Assembly (NCBI GenBank): GCA_015064395.1
Contig: SVSH01000001.1
Coordinates: 58,956 to 122,955 of the forward strand
Direction: 5' to 3'
DNA length: 64,000 nt
DNA from: Oscillospiraceae bacterium
Lineage (GTDB): Bacteria > Bacillota > Clostridia > Oscillospirales > CAG-272
Both the position numbers and the translations under genes were made by a program. Below, in pieces: positions 34,027 through 42,389 of this stretch; position 1 is the first letter of the stretch; the number at the start of each line of letters is the position of its first letter. A model generated the notes under the pieces. That model was not told the origin of the DNA and made no database searches. It worked only from the letters and a program-made list of their open reading frames with translations.

Positions 34027-34119
34027 ATGAATAACGGCTGTCTGTGTAATTTCCTTGGCGATAACTGGGTCTGGATCCTGATCATCGCGCTGTTGATCTT
34101 CTGCTGCGGTTGTAACTGA
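34027..34119 (+). CDS. 30-residue cysteine-rich hydrophobic peptide
   Basis: Begins MNNGCLCNFLGDNWVW, continues with one membrane-spanning stretch ILIIALLIF and ends CCGCN. GGAGGA lies 6 bp before the ATG and a terminator follows the stop, so the reading frame is a credible gene despite its size. Similar tiny Firmicutes peptides with an N-terminal asparagine/cysteine patch, one helix and a cysteine-rich tail (YjcZ-like) are known but have no clear function; some are linked to sporulation. A GC-rich imperfect hairpin at 33976-34000 precedes it. Confidence 0.7.
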   Translation: MNNGCLCNFLGDNWVWILIIALLIFCCGCN

Positions 34120-34142
34120 TCCGTAACACAACGATCCAAACG

Positions 34143-34168
34143 GCACCGCCTGCGGGCGGTGCTGTTTT
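34143..34168 (+). terminator. Terminator after the small peptide gene
   Basis: GCACCGCC/GGCGGTGC stem with loop TGCG, then TGTTTT. Confidence 0.85.
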
Positions 34169-34189
34169 GATGTAAAATCAAAAGGAATT

Positions 34190-34219
34190 CTTGACATTGC
34201 GGCTGATATTCTGTATAAT
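34190..34219 (+). promoter_or_regulatory. Promoter of the beta-helix lipoprotein gene
   Basis: Perfect TTGACA (34190-34195) and TATAAT (34214-34219), 18-bp spacer. Confidence 0.85.
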
Positions 34220-34253
34220 AAAGGAAGTATAAAAGGTAAGGAGGAGAATGAAT

Positions 34254-36848
34254 ATGATCATTCGTCCAAAGGCATCGCTTTTTCTTCGGATGCTGGCGCT
34301 GTGCTTGACTCTTATTATGTTGCTGTCGCCTGCTATGACTGCTTGCAGAAAGGATCCGGGGCAGGGCGACGAGGATGACGGTCCCAAGATCACGCTGGTC
34401 GGTGAGGACGGTGTCTTCCGCTATACCATTATTCGCTCCCTGGATGCCAAAAAGGCACTGTCCAGTGCTTGCGCGACGCTGCACGCTGTGCTTGAGAAGA
34501 TCCTGGATCGCAAGGACGTGGAGATCATCACCGATGACGTATCACCCTACGAGTGGGAGATCCTGGTTGGAAATACCAACCGCCCCGAGAGCGCACAGGT
34601 CAAGAGCGAGCTGGGCGAGGGGCAATATGCCATTCGCGTGATGCAGGAGGGCAAAAAGATCGTGATCGTCGGCTGTGACGACGAGCACACGGTCAAGGCC
34701 ATCGACTATTTTTTGAGAATATACGCAGATTATGATGCGATCACGGGGACGATGATGATGAAAGAAAATATTTCGCTCTCGCTTACCTTAAACGACGTAC
34801 AGACGGCACAGGACACACCGACCTATGCCAATGAGCCCACGCTGGTACATACTCGCTATACCACCGAAGACGTGGTCGTGGCGGACATCATTGTCGGCCG
34901 TGAAAACTACGCCGTCGACCCCACCGGTACGATGGATAGCGCGCCCGGCATTCAGCTGGCGCTGAACGATTGCGCGGCGCGTGGCGGCGGCACGGTCTTT
35001 TTGCCGGCGGGCAATTACCGCATTACGTCGGAATTGCGCATTCCCGCCTTTACCGTTTTGCGCGGTGACTGGCAGGATCCTGACCTTGGCAACGAATACG
35101 GCACGGTGATCTGGGCTGACGTTGCCAGCAGAGATGAGATGACCTCGGGCACGATCCTGCTTGGCGCATCGGGCGGCGCATATGGTCTGACCGTTTATTA
35201 TCCCGATCAGTCCATGGAGAACGTCCGACCCTATCCCTTTACCTTCTATTTCAATCCCAACCATCAGGGCAAGGGGGGGCACGCCCCGACGGTCAAAAAT
35301 TGTACCGTCATCAACGGTTATCGCGGCGTTGGCGCGACGGTGGAGAGCGAGTCGGGACACGAGCAGATGACCATTGAAAACTTCAAGGGAACCTTCCTGG
35401 ATATCGGGGTTGCCATTGGTTTCTCCTCCGACGTGGGTACTTGTGCCAACATCACCGTCTCTCCCAAGTACTGGAGCGAGTTCCATGCTGTTCGAGGACT
35501 GGAGGAGGTGGACGTCAGAGACGTGACGGATTACACCCGCAAGCATACGACGGGTATGCGCCTGTCCGACGTTGAGTGGACCGAGTACGTACACATCACC
35601 GTTACCGATTGCAAGACGGGTATCCATATCATCCCCGCTGTTCGCATCGGCTTTGCCGGTAGCTTCTACGATACCGTTGTTATGAATTGTGATACCGCGG
35701 TACGCGCCGACGAGCTCGATAAGCGCTGGGGCGCACAGTTCTCCAACTGTTACCTGGTCGGCAGCGAATACGCCATGGTCAATGCTTCCAATGGTGTCAT
35801 CAAAACGGCCGGTACGACCATGCTGGGCGGACTGTCGGGTACGATCCTGGTTGACCGCGATCTGCTGTCGCAGTACAACATCGACACCGGCGTGTCGTAT
35901 CAGAAGCCAAACGCTGTACTGTACGTGGCTGATTTTGACAAGAAGGCGACCACGGATATTTCCGGTGAACTGCAGGCGTTGCTCAACGAGGCCGGTAAAA
36001 CGGGCGGCGTTGTCTACCTGCCCGGTGGTAACTATCTCTTGGATCAGCCCATCACCGTTCCCGAGGGCGTTGAGTTGCGCGGTACCTCGCCCGTGGCGAC
36101 TCGCGAACAGCAGGGCTACGGGATCGGTACTCGTATCTTTACCCACTACGGTGTCGGTATGTCGGACACCGATACGGCACTGATCACACTGGAGCCCTAT
36201 GCCGGCGTCAACGGCATCCGCTTCGCGCACAGCTCCAACACCTCGGATGTCCGCGACACCGCGTATATGATCCGCGGCAAGGGTGAGGGCGTGTACGTCG
36301 TCAACTCCTGCTTCATTGCGGCAGGCCGTGGCATTGACTTTGTCGGCTGTGACGATCACTTCATCAAGAAGGTTACCAGCTTCTGCTTTATCAACGATAT
36401 GAGAGTGGGTGGCAAGAACGGAACGATCACAGGCTTTTTGCACAACGCGACCGTTTGCGACCGCCTGGGCTACACCCCCGAATCGGGCGAGATCGGCGGC
36501 GATTTGAAAAATCCCAATTATGCCAACCGCAACGAGGTGGCGCGTGACTATAACACCACCATTCACGTCGTGGATGCCGAGGGACAGCGCATCTGGAATG
36601 CCTTTTCGTATGGCGTTGCCCACTTCATTGTGGCGGAGAACAGCATCGACACGTTGGCGGTGAATATCGGAACGGATAACATCGGTAGCGAAACGGCCCA
36701 GATGGTCATTCGCGGCGGTGATTTCGTTGCCATCAACGTCCTGCGCTTCAACGGCCACTCCTACGACGCCGAGGACGGTGCAAAGGTGAAGCTGTATTCT
36801 CGTCTTGCCATTGGAGACAAGACAGAGGAAACCGAAAAGATCGGATAA
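34254..36848 (+). CDS. Lipoprotein with two pectate-lyase-superfamily beta-helix domains
   Basis: 864 residues. Signal peptide with lipobox MTAC, then an alpha/beta N-terminal part (about 50-175) of the kind found before some glycoside hydrolase domains (EWEILVGNTNRPES, YAIRVMQEGKKIVIVG), then beta-helix domains starting near 219 (DPTGTMDSAPGIQLALND, GGGTVFLPAGNYRITS) and near 561 (DISGELQALLNEAGKTGG, VVYLPGGNYLLDQP). Organisation parallels the second half of the protein at 30049, suggesting duplication. ATG 34254 is 9 bp from AAGGAGG and preferred to ATG 34248, only 3 bp away. Catalytic residues not assigned; a cell-surface pectin-acting enzyme is inferred. Confidence 0.78.
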   Translation: MIIRPKASLFLRMLALCLTLIMLLSPAMTACRKDPGQGDEDDGPKITLVGEDGVFRYTIIRSLDAKKALSSACATLHAVLEKILDRKDVEIITDDVSPYEWEILVGNTNRPESAQVKSELGEGQYAIRVMQEGKKIVIVGCDDEHTVKAIDYFLRIYADYDAITGTMMMKENISLSLTLNDVQTAQDTPTYANEPTLVHTRYTTEDVVVADIIVGRENYAVDPTGTMDSAPGIQLALNDCAARGGGTVFLPAGNYRITSELRIPAFTVLRGDWQDPDLGNEYGTVIWADVASRDEMTSGTILLGASGGAYGLTVYYPDQSMENVRPYPFTFYFNPNHQGKGGHAPTVKNCTVINGYRGVGATVESESGHEQMTIENFKGTFLDIGVAIGFSSDVGTCANITVSPKYWSEFHAVRGLEEVDVRDVTDYTRKHTTGMRLSDVEWTEYVHITVTDCKTGIHIIPAVRIGFAGSFYDTVVMNCDTAVRADELDKRWGAQFSNCYLVGSEYAMVNASNGVIKTAGTTMLGGLSGTILVDRDLLSQYNIDTGVSYQKPNAVLYVADFDKKATTDISGELQALLNEAGKTGGVVYLPGGNYLLDQPITVPEGVELRGTSPVATREQQGYGIGTRIFTHYGVGMSDTDTALITLEPYAGVNGIRFAHSSNTSDVRDTAYMIRGKGEGVYVVNSCFIAAGRGIDFVGCDDHFIKKVTSFCFINDMRVGGKNGTITGFLHNATVCDRLGYTPESGEIGGDLKNPNYANRNEVARDYNTTIHVVDAEGQRIWNAFSYGVAHFIVAENSIDTLAVNIGTDNIGSETAQMVIRGGDFVAINVLRFNGHSYDAEDGAKVKLYSRLAIGDKTEETEKIG

Positions 36849-36852
36849 ATGC

Positions 36853-36881
36853 TTGACAAACACCTCCATATATGCTACAAT
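36853..36881 (+). promoter_or_regulatory. Promoter of the ribbon-helix-helix gene
   Basis: TTGACA (36853-36858) and TACAAT (36876-36881), 17-bp spacer; the region from the spacer through the start site lies in the inverted repeat annotated next. Confidence 0.8.
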
Positions 36882-36901
36882 CGGAGCATATGTGGAGGTG
36901 T
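36860..36901. promoter_or_regulatory. Inverted-repeat operator over promoter and ribosome binding site
   Basis: Arms ACACCTCCATATATGCT (36860-36876) and AGCATATGTGGAGGTGT (36885-36901) match at 16 of 17 positions with an 8-base centre. The left arm fills the -35/-10 spacer and the right arm contains the likely start site and the GGAGGTG ribosome binding site. This is the expected place for autorepression by the DNA-binding protein encoded 6 bp downstream. Confidence 0.75.
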
Positions 36902-36906
36902 TTTGT

Positions 36907-37320
36907 ATGAAATATGAAAATTTGAGTGAAAAGATCTCGGTCAACGTCAACGTGGCGACGCTGGCAGGCGTTGATTTTTTGGTCGAGCACGGCTTTTATG
37001 CCAACCGAAGCGACGCGGTCAATCAGGCCGTGCGTGAGCTGATCGCCCGTGAGCAAAGCACGATCGACCGCATCATCATCCAGGAGACCAAGGACCATTC
37101 CTCCCGCACTGAGTGGTTTCTGGGAGAATTGACCCTGACCCCTGAAAGGCTGGCCGCCTGGAGCCGCCATGCAGGCAAGGAAAAGCTGTGCGGCTACGGC
37201 CTGCTCGTCATCGACGAGGCTTGCGACGAGGAGCTGCTGTTTGCCACCGTCAAGGCCATTTCGGTGCAAGGCAGTGTCCGCGCAACGGCGTCGGTCAAGG
37301 AGCATTACGGCATCCAATAA
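36907..37320 (+). CDS. Ribbon-helix-helix (CopG/Arc-type) DNA-binding protein
   Basis: 137 residues. The N-terminal ~50 residues are an RHH fold: beta strand EKISVNVNVATLAGVDFLV, then helix, turn and NRSDAVNQAVRELIAREQS. The C-terminal half (LTLTPERLAAW, YGLLVIDEACDEELLFATVK, SVRATASVKEHYG) is an unknown domain that could sense a ligand. The reading frame is longer upstream, but ATG 36907 has GGAGGTG 6 bp before it and follows its own promoter. The large inverted repeat over this promoter is the probable operator. No toxin or antitoxin partner gene is adjacent, so a stand-alone regulator is more likely. Confidence 0.82.
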   Translation: MKYENLSEKISVNVNVATLAGVDFLVEHGFYANRSDAVNQAVRELIAREQSTIDRIIIQETKDHSSRTEWFLGELTLTPERLAAWSRHAGKEKLCGYGLLVIDEACDEELLFATVKAISVQGSVRATASVKEHYGIQ

Positions 37321-37323
37321 CAG

Positions 37324-37357
37324 AGCAAGAGCACCGCGATGTCGCGGTGCTCTTGCT
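37324..37357. terminator. Strong hairpin terminator after the RHH gene
   Basis: AGCAAGAGCACCGCGA/TCGCGGTGCTCTTGCT, 16-bp perfect complementary arms with minimal loop, followed by GTTTG. Confidence 0.85.
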
Positions 37358-37360
37358 GTT

Positions 37361-37764
37361 TGAGGGCTGTCTTTTTTGTTTGCCGACACACAACGAGTGA
37401 GAGGCGATTACAGCGGGCAACTACTCCAAAGGCTTCTCGCGGCGCAAAAGCACACATCTTCAACGCTTGTAAGCGCGGCTCCAAAAAAGTCACACTCATT
37501 TCAGGGCAAAAGCCTTTGCTTACTCTGCCTGCCGCGCGTGATGGCTGCCTTGAAGCACAGTACAAACGAGTAATATGTCTATCTCTTGGTATGTTGTGTA
37601 GCGCGGCAAAGGGGCGGTTTCCAAAGGCGGCAGTCTTTGGCGCGTTTTCTTGGTTCGTTCTTTGCCGCGTGGCAAAGAATGAACATTTATGCCGGTACAG
37701 CGAGCGCGCGTAGCTGTGCGAGCCTGTAGGAGAAGTCGTTTGAATTTAGATAAGCTTTGCTCCC
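37361..37764. other. Gene-free structured region between convergent genes
   Basis: About 400 bases without a supported gene. Three overlapping short frames exist but none has a convincing ribosome binding site or composition. The stretch contains short inverted repeats, for example CCAAAG/CTTTGG at 37621-37640 and TTCTTTGCC/GGCAAAGAA at 37658-37679. Its look is that of a dispersed intergenic repeat or a decayed element (inference). It separates two genes that converge on it. Confidence 0.5.
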
Positions 37765-38424
37765 TTACAAAATAAACTGCTCATTGATCACAAGTCGGAA
37801 TCGCAAACCCAGCTTTTCCGCCGCCCGACGGCAGAGGTTCATGCGCTCCAAAAAGATCTCAAAATAATCCATAATGCTGCTGTATTGCGTGTCGACGGTC
37901 AGCGCCAGACAAAGCTCACGCTTGTCCTCGCTCAATTTCAATTCGGAGTTGGTAACCGAGTAATTCACACGGTCGTGAATATCAAAGGTGGTCAGATCGC
38001 TGTTTCTCACACGCGAGCGACGAACGTCCGACTTGTCGGCCAGAATCAAAGCCGCACTCACCTCGTCGATGGGCACACCCGTCCCCTCGTCGTGATTGCC
38101 GATGGCGGTGATGACGGTGCAGATATCCTCGGCACTCATGCCAAGACGATCCAAAAGGCGGAAGGCCATCAAAGCGCCGCTTTGGGAATGGTCTACTCGA
38201 TTGACCACGTTTCCAATGTCGTGCAAAAGTCCTGCAATGCGGGCAAGCTCAACGGTCCTCTCAGCATGCCCCAGGGATAAAAGAAGGTCTCCCGCCACGC
38301 GGGATACGCGGCCGACGTGAGCGAAGCAGTGCTCGGTGTAGCCCAGAGCGCACAGCGCGCTGTCGGCTCGCTGAATGTAGGTTTTTACCTCGTCGTTGCG
38401 GCGTAGGGAGTCGTAAGTGATCAT
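37765..38424 (-). CDS. HD-domain phosphohydrolase family protein
   Basis: 219-residue cytoplasmic metal-dependent phosphohydrolase. HD motifs: H in YTEHCFAHVGRVSR, then LLHDIGNVVNRVDHSQSGA and AIGNHDEGTG, consistent with a complete HD metal site. The C-terminal part (NYSVTNSELKLSEDKRELCLAL) is an extra beta/alpha region, and the last residues EKLGLRFRLVINEQFIL are well structured. The substrate (nucleotide, cyclic dinucleotide or ppGpp-like) cannot be told. It is divergent from recG with about 85 bp between. No operon partner. Confidence 0.85.
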   Translation of the reverse strand: MITYDSLRRNDEVKTYIQRADSALCALGYTEHCFAHVGRVSRVAGDLLLSLGHAERTVELARIAGLLHDIGNVVNRVDHSQSGALMAFRLLDRLGMSAEDICTVITAIGNHDEGTGVPIDEVSAALILADKSDVRRSRVRNSDLTTFDIHDRVNYSVTNSELKLSEDKRELCLALTVDTQYSSIMDYFEIFLERMNLCRRAAEKLGLRFRLVINEQFIL

Positions 38425-38450
38425 GGAGTCATCCTTTCTCGTCTGCTAAC

Positions 38451-38479
38451 TTGACAGACGCGCTGAAATTTGATATACT
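38451..38479 (+). promoter_or_regulatory. Promoter of recG
   Basis: TTGACA (38451-38456) and TATACT (38474-38479), 17-bp spacer; AAAAGGAGG precedes the ATG at 38510. Confidence 0.85.
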
Positions 38480-38509
38480 GAAAAGAGAAAATAAAAAGGA
38501 GGCGAGTGT

Positions 38510-40666
38510 ATGAGCATTTGTTGGGACGAACAGAGCGTTACTACCTTGTACGGCGTGGGCAAGGCGCGCGAGAGTGCATACGCCCGTCTTGGCGTGCGCA
38601 CGGTAGGGGAGCTTTTGGAGCACTATCCCCGCGCGTATGAAAACAGAGGCGAGGTGAAGCTGCTTGCCGATGCGCCGATCGATGCACGGTGCGCCGTCAT
38701 ACTGACCGTCGCTACACAGCCCCGTGTCCATACCATCCGCCGTGGGATGTCCTTGCTTAAATTCCGGGCGTATGACGAGAGCGGTAGCTGTGAGATCACC
38801 TTTTTCAATCAGAATTATCACAGGGACGCCTTTCCCTTGGGTGCCACCTTCCGTTTTTTTGGTAAGGTGGAGCGCACGGGTCAGCGCTTTGCAATGAGCT
38901 CTCCTGCTTTTGAGGAGATCGCGCCCGATAGCGACGGCTCGGAGCTACCGCCCCTGTTTCCGGTGTATCCGCTGACAGAGGGCCTGTCCCAAAAGCAGAT
39001 CGCTACCAATATCGCTATGGCCCTGCGTCTGTCGCAGACCGAGATGGAGGATCCTTTGCCGGCTGAGTGGAGACAGCGTCGCGGCCTTTGCACCTTGCCG
39101 TATGCACTGCGGCAAATCCACATGCCTGAGAGCATGGCGGCGCTCAGAGCGGCGAAAAAACGGCTGATCTACGATGAATTTTTGATGTTCGCGCTGGGAC
39201 TTGCGGCCTCGCGCCGCCAGGTCAAGGAGCAAATCGCGCCCGTGTGTGACAAGGGCGACCTTGCACAGCTTGCGGCACAATTGCCCTATGCATTGACGGG
39301 GGCACAGCAGCGTGCCATCGAAGAAATACGGCAGGATATGTCCCGCAACGTGCCCATGAGCCGAATGATCGTCGGCGACGTTGGTTGCGGCAAAACGATA
39401 TGTGCGGCGGCCGCGATGCTGTTCGCGGTACAGAGCGGAAGACAGGCGGCCCTGATGGTGCCGACCGAAATTTTGGCGCGCCAGCACGCAAATGAGCTGG
39501 GAGAGCTGTTTGACAAATTAGGCATTCGATCCGCGCTTCTCATTGGCGCGACGACGGCGGCGCAAAAGAAGAAGATCAAAGCAGCGCTCTCACACCCCGA
39601 TCCCGCAGAGCGGATCGACGTGGTGATCGGTACCCAGGCGCTGTTGAGCGAGGGCGTTGCATTTGCTGCCCCCGGTCTTGTCGTCACGGACGAACAGCAC
39701 CGCTTTGGCGTCAATCAGCGGGCGACACTGTCCGAGCGTACTCACTTTGCTCATTTGCTCGTTATGAGTGCCACGCCCATCCCGCGCTCCTTGGCGCTGG
39801 GACTGTACGGAGATCTGGATATCTCCCGTATCGACGAAATGCCACCCGGGCGCCAGGTGGTGCAAACGGTTGTGGTGGACGACTCCTACCGTGCTCGCCT
39901 GGACGGATTTATCACCCGCCAGGTGGAGGAGGGGGGACAAGTGTACGTGGTGTGCCCCGCCATCGATGGGGAGGATGTAGAGGAGGGCGAGCTGTCCTTG
40001 CGTGACGTCTGGTCGGACGAGATACCAAGACCGGCGGAGGAGAAAATCCCGCTCAAGTCGGCCCTGCAATACACGAAGGAGTTGTCCGAGCGTCTTCCCG
40101 GCATTTCGATCGCCTGCCTGCACGGCAAAATGAAGCCGGCGGAAAAGGACGCCATCATGCAACGCTTCGTCAATGGGGACGTAAAGGTACTGGTTTCTAC
40201 GACCGTCATCGAGGTGGGCGTCAATGTGCCGAATGCTACCTTGATGATCATCGAAAACGCCGAGCGCTTTGGTCTGTCGCAGCTGCATCAGCTGCGCGGA
40301 CGCGTCGGACGGGGCAAGCGACAGAGCTTTTGCGTGTTGGTCAAAGGAGCAATCAAGTGCGGCGAGAACGCCGAGCGGCGCCTGATGACCATGAAACATC
40401 AGCACGACGGCTTTGAGATCGCCCGTCAGGATCTGGTCCAGCGCGGACCGGGCGACTTTTTGCGGGGCAACGCCGACAGTAGCATCCGACAGAGCGGCGG
40501 TATTCGCTTCCGCCTGGCGGATCAGTGCGAGGACGGAGACTTTATGCAGGCCGCCTTTGACGATGCCAAGGAAATGCTCGAGCAGGACGCCGGCCTTGCG
40601 GAGTATCCACAGCTTCGCGCCCGCATGGAACGTATGTTCACGGTCGATCTCGGTGTATTGAATTAA
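38510..40666 (+). CDS. recG: ATP-dependent DNA helicase RecG
   Basis: Remodels stalled replication forks and branched recombination intermediates. 718 residues. N-terminal wedge/OB-fold domain (VRTVGELLEHYPRAYENRG, FRAYDESGSCEITFFNQNY); helicase motifs I GDVGCGKT, II DEQH (the RecG variant of DEAD box), III SATPIPRSLALGLYGDLD; C-terminal helicase domain with STTVIEVGVNVPNAT and HQLRGRVGRG; and the TRG-like end RQDLVQRGPGDFLRG. Slightly longer than the usual 680-690 residues. Monocistronic, with its own promoter and terminator. Confidence 0.97.
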   Translation: MSICWDEQSVTTLYGVGKARESAYARLGVRTVGELLEHYPRAYENRGEVKLLADAPIDARCAVILTVATQPRVHTIRRGMSLLKFRAYDESGSCEITFFNQNYHRDAFPLGATFRFFGKVERTGQRFAMSSPAFEEIAPDSDGSELPPLFPVYPLTEGLSQKQIATNIAMALRLSQTEMEDPLPAEWRQRRGLCTLPYALRQIHMPESMAALRAAKKRLIYDEFLMFALGLAASRRQVKEQIAPVCDKGDLAQLAAQLPYALTGAQQRAIEEIRQDMSRNVPMSRMIVGDVGCGKTICAAAAMLFAVQSGRQAALMVPTEILARQHANELGELFDKLGIRSALLIGATTAAQKKKIKAALSHPDPAERIDVVIGTQALLSEGVAFAAPGLVVTDEQHRFGVNQRATLSERTHFAHLLVMSATPIPRSLALGLYGDLDISRIDEMPPGRQVVQTVVVDDSYRARLDGFITRQVEEGGQVYVVCPAIDGEDVEEGELSLRDVWSDEIPRPAEEKIPLKSALQYTKELSERLPGISIACLHGKMKPAEKDAIMQRFVNGDVKVLVSTTVIEVGVNVPNATLMIIENAERFGLSQLHQLRGRVGRGKRQSFCVLVKGAIKCGENAERRLMTMKHQHDGFEIARQDLVQRGPGDFLRGNADSSIRQSGGIRFRLADQCEDGDFMQAAFDDAKEMLEQDAGLAEYPQLRARMERMFTVDLGVLN

Positions 40667-40678
40667 ATATGGAAGCGA

Positions 40679-40718
40679 CTGCCGCAAAGGGAAATCCGGA
40701 TGCGGCAGCCGTTTTTTT
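40679..40718 (+). terminator. Terminator of recG
   Basis: CTGCCGCA/TGCGGCAG stem with 14-base loop and T7 run. Confidence 0.88.
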
Positions 40719-40720
40719 GA

Positions 40721-41005
40721 TCAGTGACAGTCGCATCCGCAATCGCAGGCGTCACGGCAAAAGATGCGTCGCCACCACCGCACCATGCCGCACACAGCCC
40801 ACATGGCGAGCATGGCGGCGGCCATCACGGCCAAAAGCTTGACGAGCGGTGTGGTACAGGTGTGGTCCAGGTGCAAGGCGGCCATGGGCGAACGATCGCG
40901 GTCGTTCCGATAGAGCCCGCATTCATAGTGCAGCTCGCGGCGAAGCCGGGGCTGTGTGACGGCGCGAGCAATGTGAGCCGCGCATTGATGAAGATCGGTT
41001 TTCAC
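40721..41005 (-). CDS. Small membrane protein with cysteine-rich tail
   Basis: Not recognised. 94 residues, beginning with GTG at 41005, chosen because AAGGAGG lies 7 bp upstream; the longer frame from 41047 has no site. The first half is soluble and charged (KTDLHQCAAHIARAVTQ), followed by one membrane helix (PLVKLLAVMAAAMLAMWAVCG), a basic aromatic stretch VRWWRRIF and the terminal CRDACDCGCDCH, with five cysteines, three aspartates and a histidine in twelve residues. This tail could bind metal. It is the last gene on the minus strand before recG's terminator and lies 96 bp after the DHHW gene. Confidence 0.65.
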   Translation of the reverse strand: MKTDLHQCAAHIARAVTQPRLRRELHYECGLYRNDRDRSPMAALHLDHTCTTPLVKLLAVMAAAMLAMWAVCGMVRWWRRIFCRDACDCGCDCH

Positions 41006-41101
41006 GTCAAATCCTCCTTGATTTTGAAACATAAGTGATGAGTGCATCCGATCTTATTGTTTCCACCGGGGAGTGAAAGCATACAAGGGGGACTTTTCCG
41101 A

Positions 41102-42352
41102 TCAGCCAAGACCGTATTCCAGCACGCGCAGGGAATAACTGTCAAAGAGCGTATCCACGCCGTACAGTAGTAGTACGGCATCAACATCGGCGCGCTCCAC
41201 AAGCGAGAAAATGGCTTCGCTTTGCGTGGAATAGGTCCGGGGATCGATCAGAATGAGGTTGTAATGACGGGCCAGGAAAGGGGACAGGGACTGGGAAAAG
41301 CTATCCTTGAGTAACAGAAGGGTTGGCGCGTCGGGACGTTGCGGATCGCTGACACGAATGTGCGTGTTGGTGCCGCCGAGAAAGACGTTATACTCGTCGT
41401 GTGTCCTGAGAGCGGCAAAATCGTACAGGCCATCAAGATGAGTCTTTACTTGTCCGTTTTGCAAGATCTCGGTCTGCAGGCGGTCGTCCCCGGGATAGCG
41501 GAACAGCGAAATCGGCTCTCCCTTGACCCAGCTCATGCCTGATGCGGCGTGCGCCGTACCGAGAAAATCGGTGCAAACGACGCTTGGTTCAAAGTCAGAT
41601 ATAGGGAAAGGGGTGTAACCTAAGGCATCGGCCAGCGAAAGATAGGCATAGTATGCGCCCAACGAGGTCCAGTGGTGGTCGGTTCGGTACCATACCTCCT
41701 GCCCACCGTCGGCGGCCACGCGCAAGGGAGTGGTCAGATCATGGGGGGCAAGGCCAAGAGAAAGAGCACATTGTGAAAGATACCGGCAGTCCTCATCGGC
41801 GTCGGTAGCGCTGTAAAGGCGGGGGAGCTTACTTTTGTTGACGTCAATGGAGCGGGGAACGGGCGCAAACACAAAGGGGATGTCTCTTTGTGCCATCGCT
41901 CCGGAAAAGCGCGCGACGGCATTCAGATTGTTGCGCGCGTTGGATAATTGCTGCTCTGTCGTTTTTGGAAGCGATATCAGATATCCTTCGTGCGCCGCGA
42001 GAATACCGTTGTTTTGTTGCTTGCCGAGTAGCAACTCCATGCAAGCCTTGGTGCGGACGAAATAGGAACGGGCGGGAAACTGATCGGCGCACATGGAAGA
42101 AATCTCCGAGGCCAGCTTGCCGTCGAGCAGGGAAGATACCGAAAAATCAGGAGCTGTTGTCAAAAGTCTATTTTCCTCGGGAGAGAATTCTCTGTGCGGA
42201 AGCAGGCAGAGTAACAGTCCCAAGCCCACTAAGAGGGCACAGAGGAGGACAAGGAGGACGACACCAAGAGGACGGGTTCGTTGCGACAGCGTGGCTTCTA
42301 TATCAAAATAGTTCTGTGCTTCGCGGTCAGCAGGGTGTACTTTGGGTGCTAT
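41102..42352 (-). CDS. DHHW family protein (SGNH/AlgX-like surface acyltransferase relative), apparent AUA start
   Basis: Membrane-anchored extracellular protein of the DHHW family, named after the motif in YRTDHHWTSLGAYYAY. A SGNH-type core (FVFAPVPRSIDVNKS, LLLLKDSFSQSLSPFL) suggests a role in O-acyl modification of surface polysaccharide (inference). The first ATG/GTG/TTG in frame is GTG 42229, inside the membrane segment; upstream the frame continues for 41 codons encoding a cytoplasmic start and the rest of the helix (LGVVLLVLLCALLVGLGLLL). AAAGGAGG lies 6 bp before an ATA codon at 42352-42350, so an AUA start, or a mutated or misread ATG, is proposed. Lies downstream of the VanY-like gene. 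Confidence 0.75.
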   Translation of the reverse strand: MAPKVHPADREAQNYFDIEATLSQRTRPLGVVLLVLLCALLVGLGLLLCLLPHREFSPEENRLLTTAPDFSVSSLLDGKLASEISSMCADQFPARSYFVRTKACMELLLGKQQNNGILAAHEGYLISLPKTTEQQLSNARNNLNAVARFSGAMAQRDIPFVFAPVPRSIDVNKSKLPRLYSATDADEDCRYLSQCALSLGLAPHDLTTPLRVAADGGQEVWYRTDHHWTSLGAYYAYLSLADALGYTPFPISDFEPSVVCTDFLGTAHAASGMSWVKGEPISLFRYPGDDRLQTEILQNGQVKTHLDGLYDFAALRTHDEYNVFLGGTNTHIRVSDPQRPDAPTLLLLKDSFSQSLSPFLARHYNLILIDPRTYSTQSEAIFSLVERADVDAVLLLYGVDTLFDSYSLRVLEYGLG

Positions 42353-42389
42353 GGGGAGCCTCCTTTCGTGGCTGTGGACAACAAAGGGA

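Noticed and set aside
37339-37713. 124-codon frame after the RHH gene
   Set aside because: Begins inside the terminator hairpin and shares the stretch with two other frames; no ribosome binding site.
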